From positions 1,860,001-1,924,000 of the forward strand of contig PMSI01000001.1 in assembly GCA_003168375.1 (NCBI GenBank): a stretch of 64,000 bases of DNA, written 5' to 3'. This document shows positions 40,306 through 48,817 of this stretch, piece after piece; the stretch's first letter is position 1, and every line of letters starts with the position of its first letter. Both the position numbers and the translations under genes were made by a program. This DNA is from Vulcanimicrobiota bacterium. Lineage in GTDB: Bacteria; Vulcanimicrobiota; Vulcanimicrobiia; Vulcanimicrobiales; Vulcanimicrobiaceae. The notes under the pieces are model-generated. The model was not told where the DNA came from and did no database searches. It saw nothing but the letters and a program-made list of their open reading frames with translations.

Positions 40306-41475
40306 ATGCCCGACGACACGCTGCAACCGCCGATGCTCACCCCGCCCCAAGCCGTCGCGCCGGTCGCGGTCGCGGATGCGATCGGGAAGGTTCCCGTCCC
40401 CATCGACGAGCGGGCGAAGCTCGACGAACAGGCCGCGCAGATCGCGAAAGAACTCGCGACGCTGCCGCTGGAGAGCGATGCGTATAAAGAGCGCGTTCGC
40501 GCGCTCGAAGCGCTCGCGAACACGGAGATCGAGCGGTCGGCGAGCGTCTCGAACCGCATGCTCGACCGGCCGACGCGCGCGATGGCGACGCTCGGCGAAG
40601 GCGCACCGGTCGCGAAGACGCTGCTCGAGCTGCGCGGGACGATCGAAAAGCTCGACCCCTCGCATCAAGGCGACTTGTTCTCGCCGAAAAAACTGCTCGG
40701 CGTGCTGCCGTTCGGCAACAAGCTGCGCGACTATTTCCGAGGGTACGAGTCCTCGCAGTCGCACCTGAACGCGGTCATCGAAGCGCTGCGCCGCGGCAAG
40801 GACGAGTTGCTGCGCGATAACGCCGCGATCGAGCAGGAAAAGGCGACGATGTGGAGCTTGATGGGAGTGCTCGAGAAGCACGGGTATCTCGCTCGCGCGC
40901 TCGGCGACGCCGTCGAGCGCGAGGTCGATGCGCTGCAGCCGTCCGATCCCGACCGCGCGCGCGCGTTGCAGGAAGAAGTCCTGTTCGCGGCCCGGCAGAA
41001 GCAGCAGGACATCGCGACGCAGCTCGCGGTCAACGTTCAGGGCTACATGGCGCTCGACTTGATCAAGCGCAACAACGCCGAGCTCGTCAAGGGCGTCGAC
41101 CGCGCGACGACGACGACCGTCGCGGCGCTGAGGGTCGCGATCACCGTGGCCCAAGCGGTCGCGAACCAGAAGCTGGTGCTCGATCAGATCGACGCGATGA
41201 AGTCGACGACGTCGAATCTCATCCTGTCCACCTCGCAGGTGCTGCGCCAGAACGCGACGCGCATCCAGGAGGGGGCGACGAGTCCGGCGATCGACGTCGA
41301 CAAGCTCAAGGAAGCGTTCGCAAACGTTCGCGCGACGATCGACGGGATGGCCGACTACCGCATCAAGGCGCTCGCGTCGATGGAGCAGACCACCGACGCG
41401 CTCAGCGAAGAGGTCGGCAAGGCGAAGGCGTATCTGACCGCGCGCCGCGACGTCGCGGCGCTACCCGGCGATTAG
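40306..41475 (+). CDS. telA: toxic anion resistance protein TelA
   Basis: A 389-residue TelA/KlaA/YaaN protein. The family core is clear: FGNKLRDYFRGYESSQSHLN, IIEALRRGKDELLRDNAAIE-type segment, KATMWSLMGVLEKHGYLARA, LEEEVLFAARQKQQDIATQL-like helix, AVNVQGYMALDLIKRNNAEL, and GVDRATTTTVAALRVAITVA. Members are linked to tellurite and cell-envelope stress resistance, acting at the membrane by an unknown route. Last gene of the four-gene operon; the stop overlaps the convergent Fur-type gene. Confidence 0.92.
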   Translation: MPDDTLQPPMLTPPQAVAPVAVADAIGKVPVPIDERAKLDEQAAQIAKELATLPLESDAYKERVRALEALANTEIERSASVSNRMLDRPTRAMATLGEGAPVAKTLLELRGTIEKLDPSHQGDLFSPKKLLGVLPFGNKLRDYFRGYESSQSHLNAVIEALRRGKDELLRDNAAIEQEKATMWSLMGVLEKHGYLARALGDAVEREVDALQPSDPDRARALQEEVLFAARQKQQDIATQLAVNVQGYMALDLIKRNNAELVKGVDRATTTTVAALRVAITVAQAVANQKLVLDQIDAMKSTTSNLILSTSQVLRQNATRIQEGATSPAIDVDKLKEAFANVRATIDGMADYRIKALASMEQTTDALSEEVGKAKAYLTARRDVAALPGD

Positions 41476-41915
41476 CTCAGGCCGATGCCGTTGCGCGCCA
41501 GGCCCGCGCAGCGCGCGCACCGGCCGGTGATCACCATCGCTGCGTCGACGCCGCTGTAGCGGTGGTCTTGCGCGACCGCGAGTGCGATCGAGACCACTTG
41601 CGGCGCCGGGACGTTCACGATCTCACCGCACGCGAGACAGACCAGATGGTGGTGCTTGTCGAGCGCGGCCTCGTAGCGCGCCGCGCCCCCGTGCGCGAAG
41701 ACTTGAACGAGTCCGATCGCGCGCAAGATGTCGAGCGTCCGGTAGATCGTTCCTAGGCTGACGGCCGGTAGCTCGGCCCGGACGCGTTCGTGGATCGCCT
41801 CGGCGGTCAGATGTGCGCCGTCTTCGAGCGCACGCAGGATCGCGGCACGCTGCTTCGTCAAGCGATAGCGCGTTTGAAGGAGTCCTGCATCGACCCCCTT
41901 GCCGTCGGTCACCAT
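41472..41915 (-). CDS. Fur/PerR-family metalloregulator
   Basis: A 147-residue Fur family repressor. The winged helix is RLTKQRAAILRALEDGAHLT, VSLGTIYRTLDILRAIGLVQ. The metal-binding dimer domain has YEAALDKHHHLVCLACGEIV, and the C-terminal CARC supplies the second half of a structural zinc site (CLAC..CARC). Which metal or peroxide it senses cannot be set. It is convergent with the TelA operon. Confidence 0.93.
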   Translation of the reverse strand: MVTDGKGVDAGLLQTRYRLTKQRAAILRALEDGAHLTAEAIHERVRAELPAVSLGTIYRTLDILRAIGLVQVFAHGGAARYEAALDKHHHLVCLACGEIVNVPAPQVVSIALAVAQDHRYSGVDAAMVITGRCARCAGLARNGIGLS

Positions 41916-42024
41916 GCACCCTCCGCGCGTCCGGTCCGTCGCTCCTGATGAGGCCCGACGACCTCAACGCCGTTTGACGCTGTCCGGCCCCCATGCTACG
42001 ATCCGGGGGTTCTCCCCTTCCCCG

Positions 42025-42050
42025 CCCTTCGACCCTTCGACAGGCTCAGG
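42025..42050 (-). repeat. REP-like motif copy upstream of secD
   Basis: CCCTTCGACCCTTCGACAGGCTCAGG, the complement of the rplM-leader motif with its own CCCTTCGA duplication, in the 201-base gap between the divergent Fur-type and secD genes. The rest of the gap shows no gene. Confidence 0.8.
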
Positions 42051-42116
42051 ACGAGCTCAGGTAAGGCCTCTCAAGAATGACACCTCCCGTCGACGTCGGG
42101 GCTAGTAGTACGGTAC

Positions 42117-43445
42117 ATGTGGAATAAGCTCAAGAGGCCGGTTCAGTCGGTCCTCCTGTTGGCCTTGGTCGGCCTCTGCGTATGGGCGATCGTGCCTATC
42201 CAGAAGAAGATCCACCTCGGCCTCGACCTCCAGGGCGGCGCTCGCGTCCTGCTTCAGCTCAACACGACCAAGGACGTGCCGAAAATCACGCCCGAGGTCC
42301 AGAATCAAGTCGAGCTGGTCATCGACAGGCGCGTCAACAGCATGGGCGTCTCCGAGCCCGTCATCTCGAAGGCCGGCTCCGACCGGCTGCTGATCGAGGT
42401 GCCGGCCGTCAAGAACGCCGACCAGCTGGAGAAGCTCCTCAAAGAGGTCGCGGTGCTGGAGTTCAAGATCCTGCCGCAAAAGGTCAGCCAGCGCGCGCGC
42501 AGCGATCCGAAGTACGCCGGCACCGTCGGCCTCAAGCCGGGGCAGGCGAGCCAAGCCTACCTGGACGGCGGCCCCGTCGTCTACAGCGGCGCGGAGCTCA
42601 AGAGCGCGTCACCGGGTTTTGGTACGACCGGCGAGCCGCAGGTCAACTTCGTCACCAAGGACTCGGTGAAGTTCGCCAAGATGACCCATGAAAACACCGG
42701 GAACATCATGGGGATCTTTCTCGACAAGAAGTGGGTCAGCGACGCGACGATCGAGTCCACGATCTCCGACAGCGGCTTGATCCACGGTTCGTTCACCGAA
42801 GAGCAGGTCACGACGCTCGCCAACGAGCTGAACGCCGGCGCGCTGCCCGTCCCGGTGACGATCATCGAGAAGGACGACGTCGGTCCGATTCTCGGCCAAG
42901 AGGACTTGCAGAAGTCGCTCCTCGCGTCGATCGTCGGCTTGGGGTTGGTGCTGATCTTCATGGCGGCCGTGTACCGCCTCCCCGGCGTGCTCGCCGACCT
43001 CGCGCTGGTCGTGTACGTGCTCGCGCTGCTGGCGCTGCTCTCGGTCGCGCACGCGGTCCTGACGCTCCCCGGCATCGCCGGCTTCGTGCTCTCGATCGGT
43101 ATGGCGGTCGACGCGAACGTCCTGATCTTCGAGCGCATCAAAGAAGAGTTGTGGGCCGGGAAGTCGCTGCGCGTAGCGGTGCGCATCGGGTTCAAGCGCG
43201 CGTTCACCTCGGTCTTTGACTCGCACTTCACGACGATCGTCGGTGCCGGCGTCCTCTACATGCTCGGCACCGGTACGGTGAAGGGTTTCGCCTACACGCT
43301 CTTCTGGGGTACCGCGTTCTCGCTGTTCACGGCTGTTGTCGTGACGCGGTTCTTCGTGGACGTCGTCGTCGAGAACAACCTCGCGACGTCCAAGAGCGCG
43401 TACGGCGCCGGCGGCAACGTCGCGCCGGCGGAGGTTCGCATCTAA
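42117..43445 (+). CDS. secD: protein translocase subunit SecD
   Basis: A 442-residue protein. TM1 is near residues 8-25. The periplasmic P1 domain contains HLGLDLQGGARVLLQL (the SecD D1 motif) and VIDRRVNSMGVSEPVI. The membrane domain has PVTIIEKDDVGPILGQEDLQ, LSIGMAVDANVLIFERIKEE (D4-D5) and GFKRAFTSVFDSHFTTIVGA (D6). With SecF it uses the proton gradient to pull proteins out of SecYEG. The P1 insertions of proteobacterial SecD are absent, giving the shorter form. Confidence 0.97.
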   Translation: MWNKLKRPVQSVLLLALVGLCVWAIVPIQKKIHLGLDLQGGARVLLQLNTTKDVPKITPEVQNQVELVIDRRVNSMGVSEPVISKAGSDRLLIEVPAVKNADQLEKLLKEVAVLEFKILPQKVSQRARSDPKYAGTVGLKPGQASQAYLDGGPVVYSGAELKSASPGFGTTGEPQVNFVTKDSVKFAKMTHENTGNIMGIFLDKKWVSDATIESTISDSGLIHGSFTEEQVTTLANELNAGALPVPVTIIEKDDVGPILGQEDLQKSLLASIVGLGLVLIFMAAVYRLPGVLADLALVVYVLALLALLSVAHAVLTLPGIAGFVLSIGMAVDANVLIFERIKEELWAGKSLRVAVRIGFKRAFTSVFDSHFTTIVGAGVLYMLGTGTVKGFAYTLFWGTAFSLFTAVVVTRFFVDVVVENNLATSKSAYGAGGNVAPAEVRI

Positions 43446-44795
43446 ATGTTCTTCCGTCGCCTCAACTGGAACGTCGTCGGGTGGTTCCGCACCGTCTCGG
43501 CGATCTCGTACGCAATCATCTTCGCCGGCCTGCTCTTCATGGGCTACCACTGGGTGAAGGACGGCTCGCCGCTGCGGCTCGGCCTCTCTTTCACCGGCGG
43601 CACCGACCTGACGATCAAATACAGCAAGCCCGTCACGAAGGATGCGCTCGCGGCCGCGCTCGCTAAAATCGGCGTCACCGACGCGCGCATCAATACGCTC
43701 TCGAAGCCCGGCGAACCGCTCGGCGAACGTTGGACGATCGAGACGCAGCATGACTTCGGCAACAATTCAGCGCCGCTCAACGCCGCGCTCGATTCGGTTG
43801 GTCCTCGCACGGACAAGGACAGGGAGGCCTCGGCGATCTCCACTGTCGGGCCGTCGCTCTCGCAAGAGTATCTGCTCAACGCGATCAAGGCGCTGGTCAT
43901 CGCGATCGCGATCCAGTTCCTCTACGTCGCGTTCCGCTTCGGCTGGAACCTGATCTTCGGCTGGGTCTGCGTCGTCGCGCTCGTGCGCGACTCCCTGATG
44001 ATGATCGGCATCTACGCGATCGCCGGCCGGCGTGTCGACGATGCATTCCTGGCGGCGGTGCTGACCGTGATCGGGTACTCGATCATGGACACCATCGTGA
44101 TCCTCGACCGGATCCGCGAGAACGTCAAATTGATGGACGGCAAGCCGTTCGACACGATCGTCAACACGTCGATCCTGCAGACGATGACGCGTTCGGTGAA
44201 CACGCTCGCGACCGTCGTCATCACGCTGGTGGCACTGCTGGCGTTCGGCGGCGCCTCGCTGCAGAACTTCGCCTTCGCGCTGCTGGTCGGGATCTGCTCC
44301 GGCGGCTACCACTCGATCTTTTTCTCGGCGCCGCTCGTCGCGGTGCTGCAGAAGCGCACGAAGCGCAGCTCGATCTTCCGGCGCTCGTCGCTGGCGGGCC
44401 AGCCGAAGAGCGTCGCCGCGGCCCGGGGCGGCGCGGCCGGCGCAGCGGCGGCGCAGCGCGACCGCGAAGCCGTCGCTGCGGCACGCCGCGCTCGGCGCGA
44501 CCTCGAGCGCCAGGGCGCATCGCGCAAGACGGTGCCGCCGCCGCGCTACAAGCGCTCGCAAAAGGACATCGACTTCGAACAGCTGGAGAACCGCAACTTC
44601 GGCGCCGAGCTCCCGCGCAAACCGGCGCCGGAAGCGGAACACCACGCCGCGGAAAGCGAGATCGACCCGCTCGACGCGCAGACGATGGGCCTGCACGACG
44701 AAGCGGCGGAGCTCGGTCACGAAGAGATCACGCTGAACCTGGGCGACGACCCGTTGGCCCCCGAACCCGAACCCGAACCCAAGACGATCCCGTAA
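43446..44795 (+). CDS. secF: protein translocase subunit SecF with long C-terminal tail
   Basis: A 449-residue SecF starting immediately after the secD stop. LGLSFTGGTDLTIKYSKPVT is the SecF P1 motif; six membrane helices follow, with IMDTIVILDRIRENVKLMDG and QTMTRSVNTLATVVITLVAL conserved. The core ends near residue 310. A further 135-140 residues are charged and probably disordered (RGGAAGAAAAQRDREAVAAA, repeated Pro-Glu near the end). SecF proteins are normally 290-320 residues, so this cytoplasmic extension is unusual; it may bind nucleic acid, ribosome or membrane. Confidence 0.95.
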   Translation: MFFRRLNWNVVGWFRTVSAISYAIIFAGLLFMGYHWVKDGSPLRLGLSFTGGTDLTIKYSKPVTKDALAAALAKIGVTDARINTLSKPGEPLGERWTIETQHDFGNNSAPLNAALDSVGPRTDKDREASAISTVGPSLSQEYLLNAIKALVIAIAIQFLYVAFRFGWNLIFGWVCVVALVRDSLMMIGIYAIAGRRVDDAFLAAVLTVIGYSIMDTIVILDRIRENVKLMDGKPFDTIVNTSILQTMTRSVNTLATVVITLVALLAFGGASLQNFAFALLVGICSGGYHSIFFSAPLVAVLQKRTKRSSIFRRSSLAGQPKSVAAARGGAAGAAAAQRDREAVAAARRARRDLERQGASRKTVPPPRYKRSQKDIDFEQLENRNFGAELPRKPAPEAEHHAAESEIDPLDAQTMGLHDEAAELGHEEITLNLGDDPLAPEPEPEPKTIP

Positions 44796-44801
44796 TCGGC
44801 C

Positions 44802-46802
44802 GTGCGGGAGAAAAAACTTCCGCCGCCGACCCCGTCAGAAGCCGCCTTCGAGCGGCTTCTGGCGGAGGATTCGCATGTGTCCACCCACGTGTCCACCCCT
44901 GATGTCACCCTGACCCTTCGACAGGCTCAGGGTGACAAGTCGAAGGGTGAACCGACGGGGGCAGACGCGTTTCTCGATGGGTTGTATGCGCGTTCCCGTG
45001 AGTACCTCGACCGAGATCCGTACGCGACGATCGGCGAGGCGTCGGGCTTCAACACGAAGGTCGTCGGCGTCACGTTCGAAGGCCGCCAGGACGTCGTCGG
45101 CGGCGTGCGCGAGGGCGCTGCGCTCGAGTTGCGCCGCGATCCCGGCAACGTGTATGACCCGAATGCGATCGGCGTGTGGTTCGGCGCGCTGCAACTCGGC
45201 TTTCTCCGGCGGGAGATCGCGCTGCGCGTCGCGCCGAACATCGACGGCGGTGAGCGCTACACCGCCGAGGTCACCGCGGTCACCGGCGGCGGCACGCGCA
45301 GCGTCGGGATCAACGTGTACGTGACGCGCGAGCGCGATGCCGTGCGCAGGCCGGCTGCCGACCGCGGCGCGGTGCGCCGGGAGGACGTGTTGCACGCGCT
45401 GATCGGCGAACGCCCGCTGCGCGAGGCGCAGCGCGCCGTGCTGGAACGGCTCGACGCAGGGCGCAACACGCTCGCCGTACTCGGAACGGGTCGCGGAAAG
45501 TCGCTGTGCTTTCAGTATCCGGCGGCGGTTCGCGCGCTCGAGAGCGGCCAGAAGACCGTCGTGCTGTATCCGCTTCGCGCGTTGGCGAACGACCAGTACG
45601 AGGCGCTGATCCGGCGCCTCGAACCGCTCGGCATCCGCATCCACCGGGCCAACGGCGCGATCGAAGCCGGCGAACGCGCCGCGCTCAACGACGCGCTCGA
45701 AAGCGGCGACTGGGACGTGATCTGCGCGACCCCGGAGTTCGTGCAGTACCACCTCGACCGCTTCCGCGGCGATGCGTCACGGCCGTCGCTGATCGTCGTC
45801 GACGAGGCGCACCACCTCTCCGAGTCGACGCATCGCCCGGCGTACCAGCGCGTCGGCGAATCGATCGCCGCGCTTGGAAATCCGCAGGTGCTGGCGCTGA
45901 CGGCGACCGCCGGCGAGGAGGCGTTCGCGAGGATTCGCGCGGCGCTGCGGATCGACGCCTGGGTGATCGATCCGACCGTCCGCGACAATCTCCACGTCGT
46001 CGACGCGCGCGGGACGACCAACAAGCTGGCGTATATCGAACGCGTCGTTCGCGACGGCGCGAAGGCGATCGTCTACTGCAACTCGCGCCTCGAGGCGACG
46101 CGAACCGCGGAGAAGCTCCACGGCTTGGCCGGCGCGGGGATCGCGTTCTACCACGCCGGCGTGGCGAGCGCGGAGCGCGCGCAGGTCGAGCGGTATTTTC
46201 GGGAGGGCGCGATCCGCGTCGTCGTCGCGACGTCGGCGTTCGGCGAAGGGATCGATCTCCCGGACGTGCGGCACGTCTTCCTGTACCACCTCAACTTCGA
46301 CTTCACCGAGTTCAACCAGCAGGCCGGCCGCGCCGGCCGCGACGGCGCCGACGCGTCGATCCACCTGCTCTTCGGGGAGAAGGACCGGCACATCAACGAC
46401 TTCATCATCGAACGCGCCGCGCCGACGCTGGAGACGCTGCGCCGGCTGTACGCGGCGATGAAGCGGCTCACGTCCGACGGCACGCTACGCATGACGTACG
46501 CCGACATCGCGTCGACGCTCGATTTCGACCGCGTCGACGGCAGCACGGTCTCGGGTGCCGCGCGGATCTTCGCCGATGCCGGACTCGTCGCGCTCGGCGA
46601 CGACGACGACGGCCGGTTCGTGCGCTTCCTCCCGGTCAGCGGCAAGGTCGATCTGACGGCGACGGAGCGGTACGCCGAAGGCGAGGCCGAGCGCGACGCG
46701 TTCGCGCGCTTCTGCGACGTTGCGCTCACCGCGCGCCCCGAAGTGCTCGAATCGCTGGTGGATCGGCCTATCTACCCGAGCGGGGTCGACCTGCTGCGCT
46801 GA
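44802..46802 (+). CDS. HIRAN domain-RecQ-like DNA helicase
   Basis: A 666-residue SF2 helicase. Residues about 80-170 form a HIRAN domain (TKVVGVTFEGRQDVVGG, LELRRDPGNVYDPNAIGVWF, LGFLRREIALRVAPNIDGG). RecQ-like motors follow: motif I LAVLGTGRGKSLCFQYPA, motif II VVDEAHHLSE, motif III LALTATAG, motif VI FNQQAGRAGRDGADASI. A winged-helix-like region ends the protein. HIRAN domains recognise 3' single-stranded ends, as at stalled forks. About residues 33-50 are encoded by a REP-like repeat, so the true start may be later than GTG 44802. Confidence 0.88.
   Translation: MREKKLPPPTPSEAAFERLLAEDSHVSTHVSTPDVTLTLRQAQGDKSKGEPTGADAFLDGLYARSREYLDRDPYATIGEASGFNTKVVGVTFEGRQDVVGGVREGAALELRRDPGNVYDPNAIGVWFGALQLGFLRREIALRVAPNIDGGERYTAEVTAVTGGGTRSVGINVYVTRERDAVRRPAADRGAVRREDVLHALIGERPLREAQRAVLERLDAGRNTLAVLGTGRGKSLCFQYPAAVRALESGQKTVVLYPLRALANDQYEALIRRLEPLGIRIHRANGAIEAGERAALNDALESGDWDVICATPEFVQYHLDRFRGDASRPSLIVVDEAHHLSESTHRPAYQRVGESIAALGNPQVLALTATAGEEAFARIRAALRIDAWVIDPTVRDNLHVVDARGTTNKLAYIERVVRDGAKAIVYCNSRLEATRTAEKLHGLAGAGIAFYHAGVASAERAQVERYFREGAIRVVVATSAFGEGIDLPDVRHVFLYHLNFDFTEFNQQAGRAGRDGADASIHLLFGEKDRHINDFIIERAAPTLETLRRLYAAMKRLTSDGTLRMTYADIASTLDFDRVDGSTVSGAARIFADAGLVALGDDDDGRFVRFLPVSGKVDLTATERYAEGEAERDAFARFCDVALTARPEVLESLVDRPIYPSGVDLLR
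44901..44950. repeat. REP-like palindrome inside the helicase coding sequence
   Basis: GTCACCCTGACCCTTCGACA followed by GGCTCAGGGTGAC has terminal inverted repeats GTCACCCTGA/TCAGGGTGAC and is followed by AAGTCGAAGGGTGA. It keeps the helicase frame open and adds the low-complexity residues [15 protein letters not shown]. Confidence 0.8.
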
Positions 46803-46831
46803 CGAACCCCGGCGGCAGACGGGAGGATCGC

Positions 46832-48634
46832 TTGCGAGTCTTTGCGGTCGTGCTGAGCGTGCTCTACGCGCTCGCGTACGGAGTGCCGACGGTCTTGTCG
46901 CTAACCGGTCACTACGGTTCGACCGGGATCGTCAAGGCCGGCGCGATCGGCACGTTGTCGCCGAATACCGACGTCAACACGGTCGGCAGCGTCAAACCCG
47001 GATCGCCCGCGGCCGCCGCGGGGATCGTACCGGGCGATGTCGTCGTCCGGCAGCAGACCGAAGGCGCGCCGGCGTTCGAGCAGCTCTTCGACCGCGCCGT
47101 CGCAGGCCGGCCGCAACCGTACGCGGTCGTCCGCGACGGCCGGCACAGCGTGGTGATGCTGACGCCCCGCGCCCTGCGGCCTTCCGACGCCGAGTTCGCG
47201 CTGATCGTCGCGCAGCTGGTGCGCGGCTTCGCGATCGTGCTGGTCGGCGCGCTGCTGGTGCTGCTCCGGCCCAGCATCATGACGGCCGCGTTCTACGTGC
47301 TCTGCCTCCAGTTCGGCGAGCTGGCGCACCCGGGGGGCAACCTCGAGCTGGTCAACGCGCTGCCGCCGTTCTGGAAGCCGCTCTTCCTCGTGCTGACGTG
47401 TTTCGTCACCGGAGCCGGGCCGGCGGTCGCGGCGATCTTCTGCATACGGTTCCCGTCGGGTGAACCGCTGCCCTCATGGCGCCCGATCGAGAAGGCCATG
47501 GTCGCCGTCGCGGCCTTCACGATCGTGGACTACTTCGCCGCGCTTGCCGCCGGCTCTACGTTTACGCAGCTCGGGAGCCGGCTGTACGGTATCTTCAGCG
47601 TCGCCTCGTGGCTCAGCTATGCGGTCGCGACCGCTGCGTTCTTGGTTCGCTACCTGCACGCGTCGGGCGAGGATCGCGACCGGCTGCGCTGGGTGGCGAT
47701 CGGTCTCGGGAGCTTCCTGCTCAGCTACGCGTTGTTCTGGATCTCACAGAATGTTGCGAGCGCGCCCGTCCAGCTCTCTACCTGGGCGCAGTTCGTCAAC
47801 GTCCTGCCGCTGACCGTGTTGTACGCGGTCGTTCGGCACCGCGTGATCGACGTGCGGCTCGTCGGCGGACGCGCGCTGGCGTACGCGGCCCTGTCAAGCG
47901 TTCCGGTCCTGGCGTTCAAGCTGATCGACGCATTGATCAGCCGACAACTGCAGCAGACGAAGCTCGCGCTCGTCGCGGAGGTCGTGGTCGCACTCGGCTT
48001 CGGTTTCTGGCTGAACGCTTCGAAGCGCAAGATCGACGACCTGATCGAGTGGATGTTCTTTCATGCCCGACGGATCGCCGAGGAGCGGCTGCGCCGCGTC
48101 GCCCGGCGGGTCGCGCACGCAACCGAGCGCGATGTCGTCGACGACATGCTCGTCCGCGAGCCGTTCGAAGCGCTGCAGCTGAGCGCGATCGCACTCTACC
48201 GGCGCGTCGACGGGGCGTACGTGCAGGCTGCGCACTGCGGGTGGCCGGACGGCGCGTTGGCGCAGGTCGATGGCAACGACACGCTCGCGCTCGAACTCGT
48301 CGCGACGCGCGAGCCGGTACCGATCGACGCGATTGCCTGGCAAGCCGCCCGAACGCTTTCCGCCGTGCGGCCGAGCCTGGCATTCCCGGTTATCGTACGC
48401 TACGAGGTCGCCGGGATGCTGCTGCTGGCTGAAAAGCGTGACGGCGAGCGGATCGACGGGCTGGAGGTTGCCGCCGTGCAATCCCTGGTGGTCGCCGCCG
48501 GGATGGCGTACGACCATCTCGACGCCGTCGATCAGGAACAGGTCGCCGACGGACTGCGCCGCGCGCTCGATGCAGCCCGCGCAGAGAACGAAACCCTGCG
48601 CGAACTGCTCGGGCGCGAGGCGTCGGGCGTCTAG
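46832..48634 (+). CDS. PDZ-multispan membrane-GAF sensor-like protein
   Basis: A 600-residue protein from TTG 46832, five bases after GGGAGG. It opens with a membrane helix (VFAVVLSVLYALAYGVPTVL), then an extracytoplasmic PDZ domain (VGSVKPGSPAAAAGIVPGDV). About seven transmembrane helices follow at residues 125-395. A helical linker (SKRKIDDLIEWMFFHARRIA) leads to a GAF domain at about 430-570 and a short coiled tail. The linker and GAF are what normally precede a histidine kinase or SpoIIE phosphatase, but neither is present. It probably signals through a partner. Function unknown. Confidence 0.78.
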   Translation: MRVFAVVLSVLYALAYGVPTVLSLTGHYGSTGIVKAGAIGTLSPNTDVNTVGSVKPGSPAAAAGIVPGDVVVRQQTEGAPAFEQLFDRAVAGRPQPYAVVRDGRHSVVMLTPRALRPSDAEFALIVAQLVRGFAIVLVGALLVLLRPSIMTAAFYVLCLQFGELAHPGGNLELVNALPPFWKPLFLVLTCFVTGAGPAVAAIFCIRFPSGEPLPSWRPIEKAMVAVAAFTIVDYFAALAAGSTFTQLGSRLYGIFSVASWLSYAVATAAFLVRYLHASGEDRDRLRWVAIGLGSFLLSYALFWISQNVASAPVQLSTWAQFVNVLPLTVLYAVVRHRVIDVRLVGGRALAYAALSSVPVLAFKLIDALISRQLQQTKLALVAEVVVALGFGFWLNASKRKIDDLIEWMFFHARRIAEERLRRVARRVAHATERDVVDDMLVREPFEALQLSAIALYRRVDGAYVQAAHCGWPDGALAQVDGNDTLALELVATREPVPIDAIAWQAARTLSAVRPSLAFPVIVRYEVAGMLLLAEKRDGERIDGLEVAAVQSLVVAAGMAYDHLDAVDQEQVADGLRRALDAARAENETLRELLGREASGV

Positions 48635-48762
48635 CCCTCTTCCTCCTCTGCGGCTTCGGCTTCGTCGGATTCGCCTTCGGGGGCCGGCGCATCTCCCTCG
48701 AAGGTGTTCGGCGGAGGCTTTCCTGCCCCGCGGATGATCTCGGGATCGAGCAAAGTCGTCAT
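48631..48762 (-). CDS. 43-residue acidic peptide
   Basis: MTTLLDPEIIRGAGKPPPNT followed by an acidic tail ending in a Glu run (FEGDAPAPEGESDEAEAAEE). AAGGGA lies eight bases before the ATG, so translation is plausible. It is too short for a known fold; the proline-glycine linker and the acidic tail resemble peptide tags or leader-type peptides. The stop shares CTAG with the convergent gene. Upstream is a lipoprotein gene on the same strand. Confidence 0.5.
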   Translation of the reverse strand: MTTLLDPEIIRGAGKPPPNTFEGDAPAPEGESDEAEAAEEEEG

Positions 48763-48817
48763 GCTGGCGTCCCTTCGCAACCGATGCGCCGGCGTCCCGG
48801 TCGCCGCCCGCGTGTCG

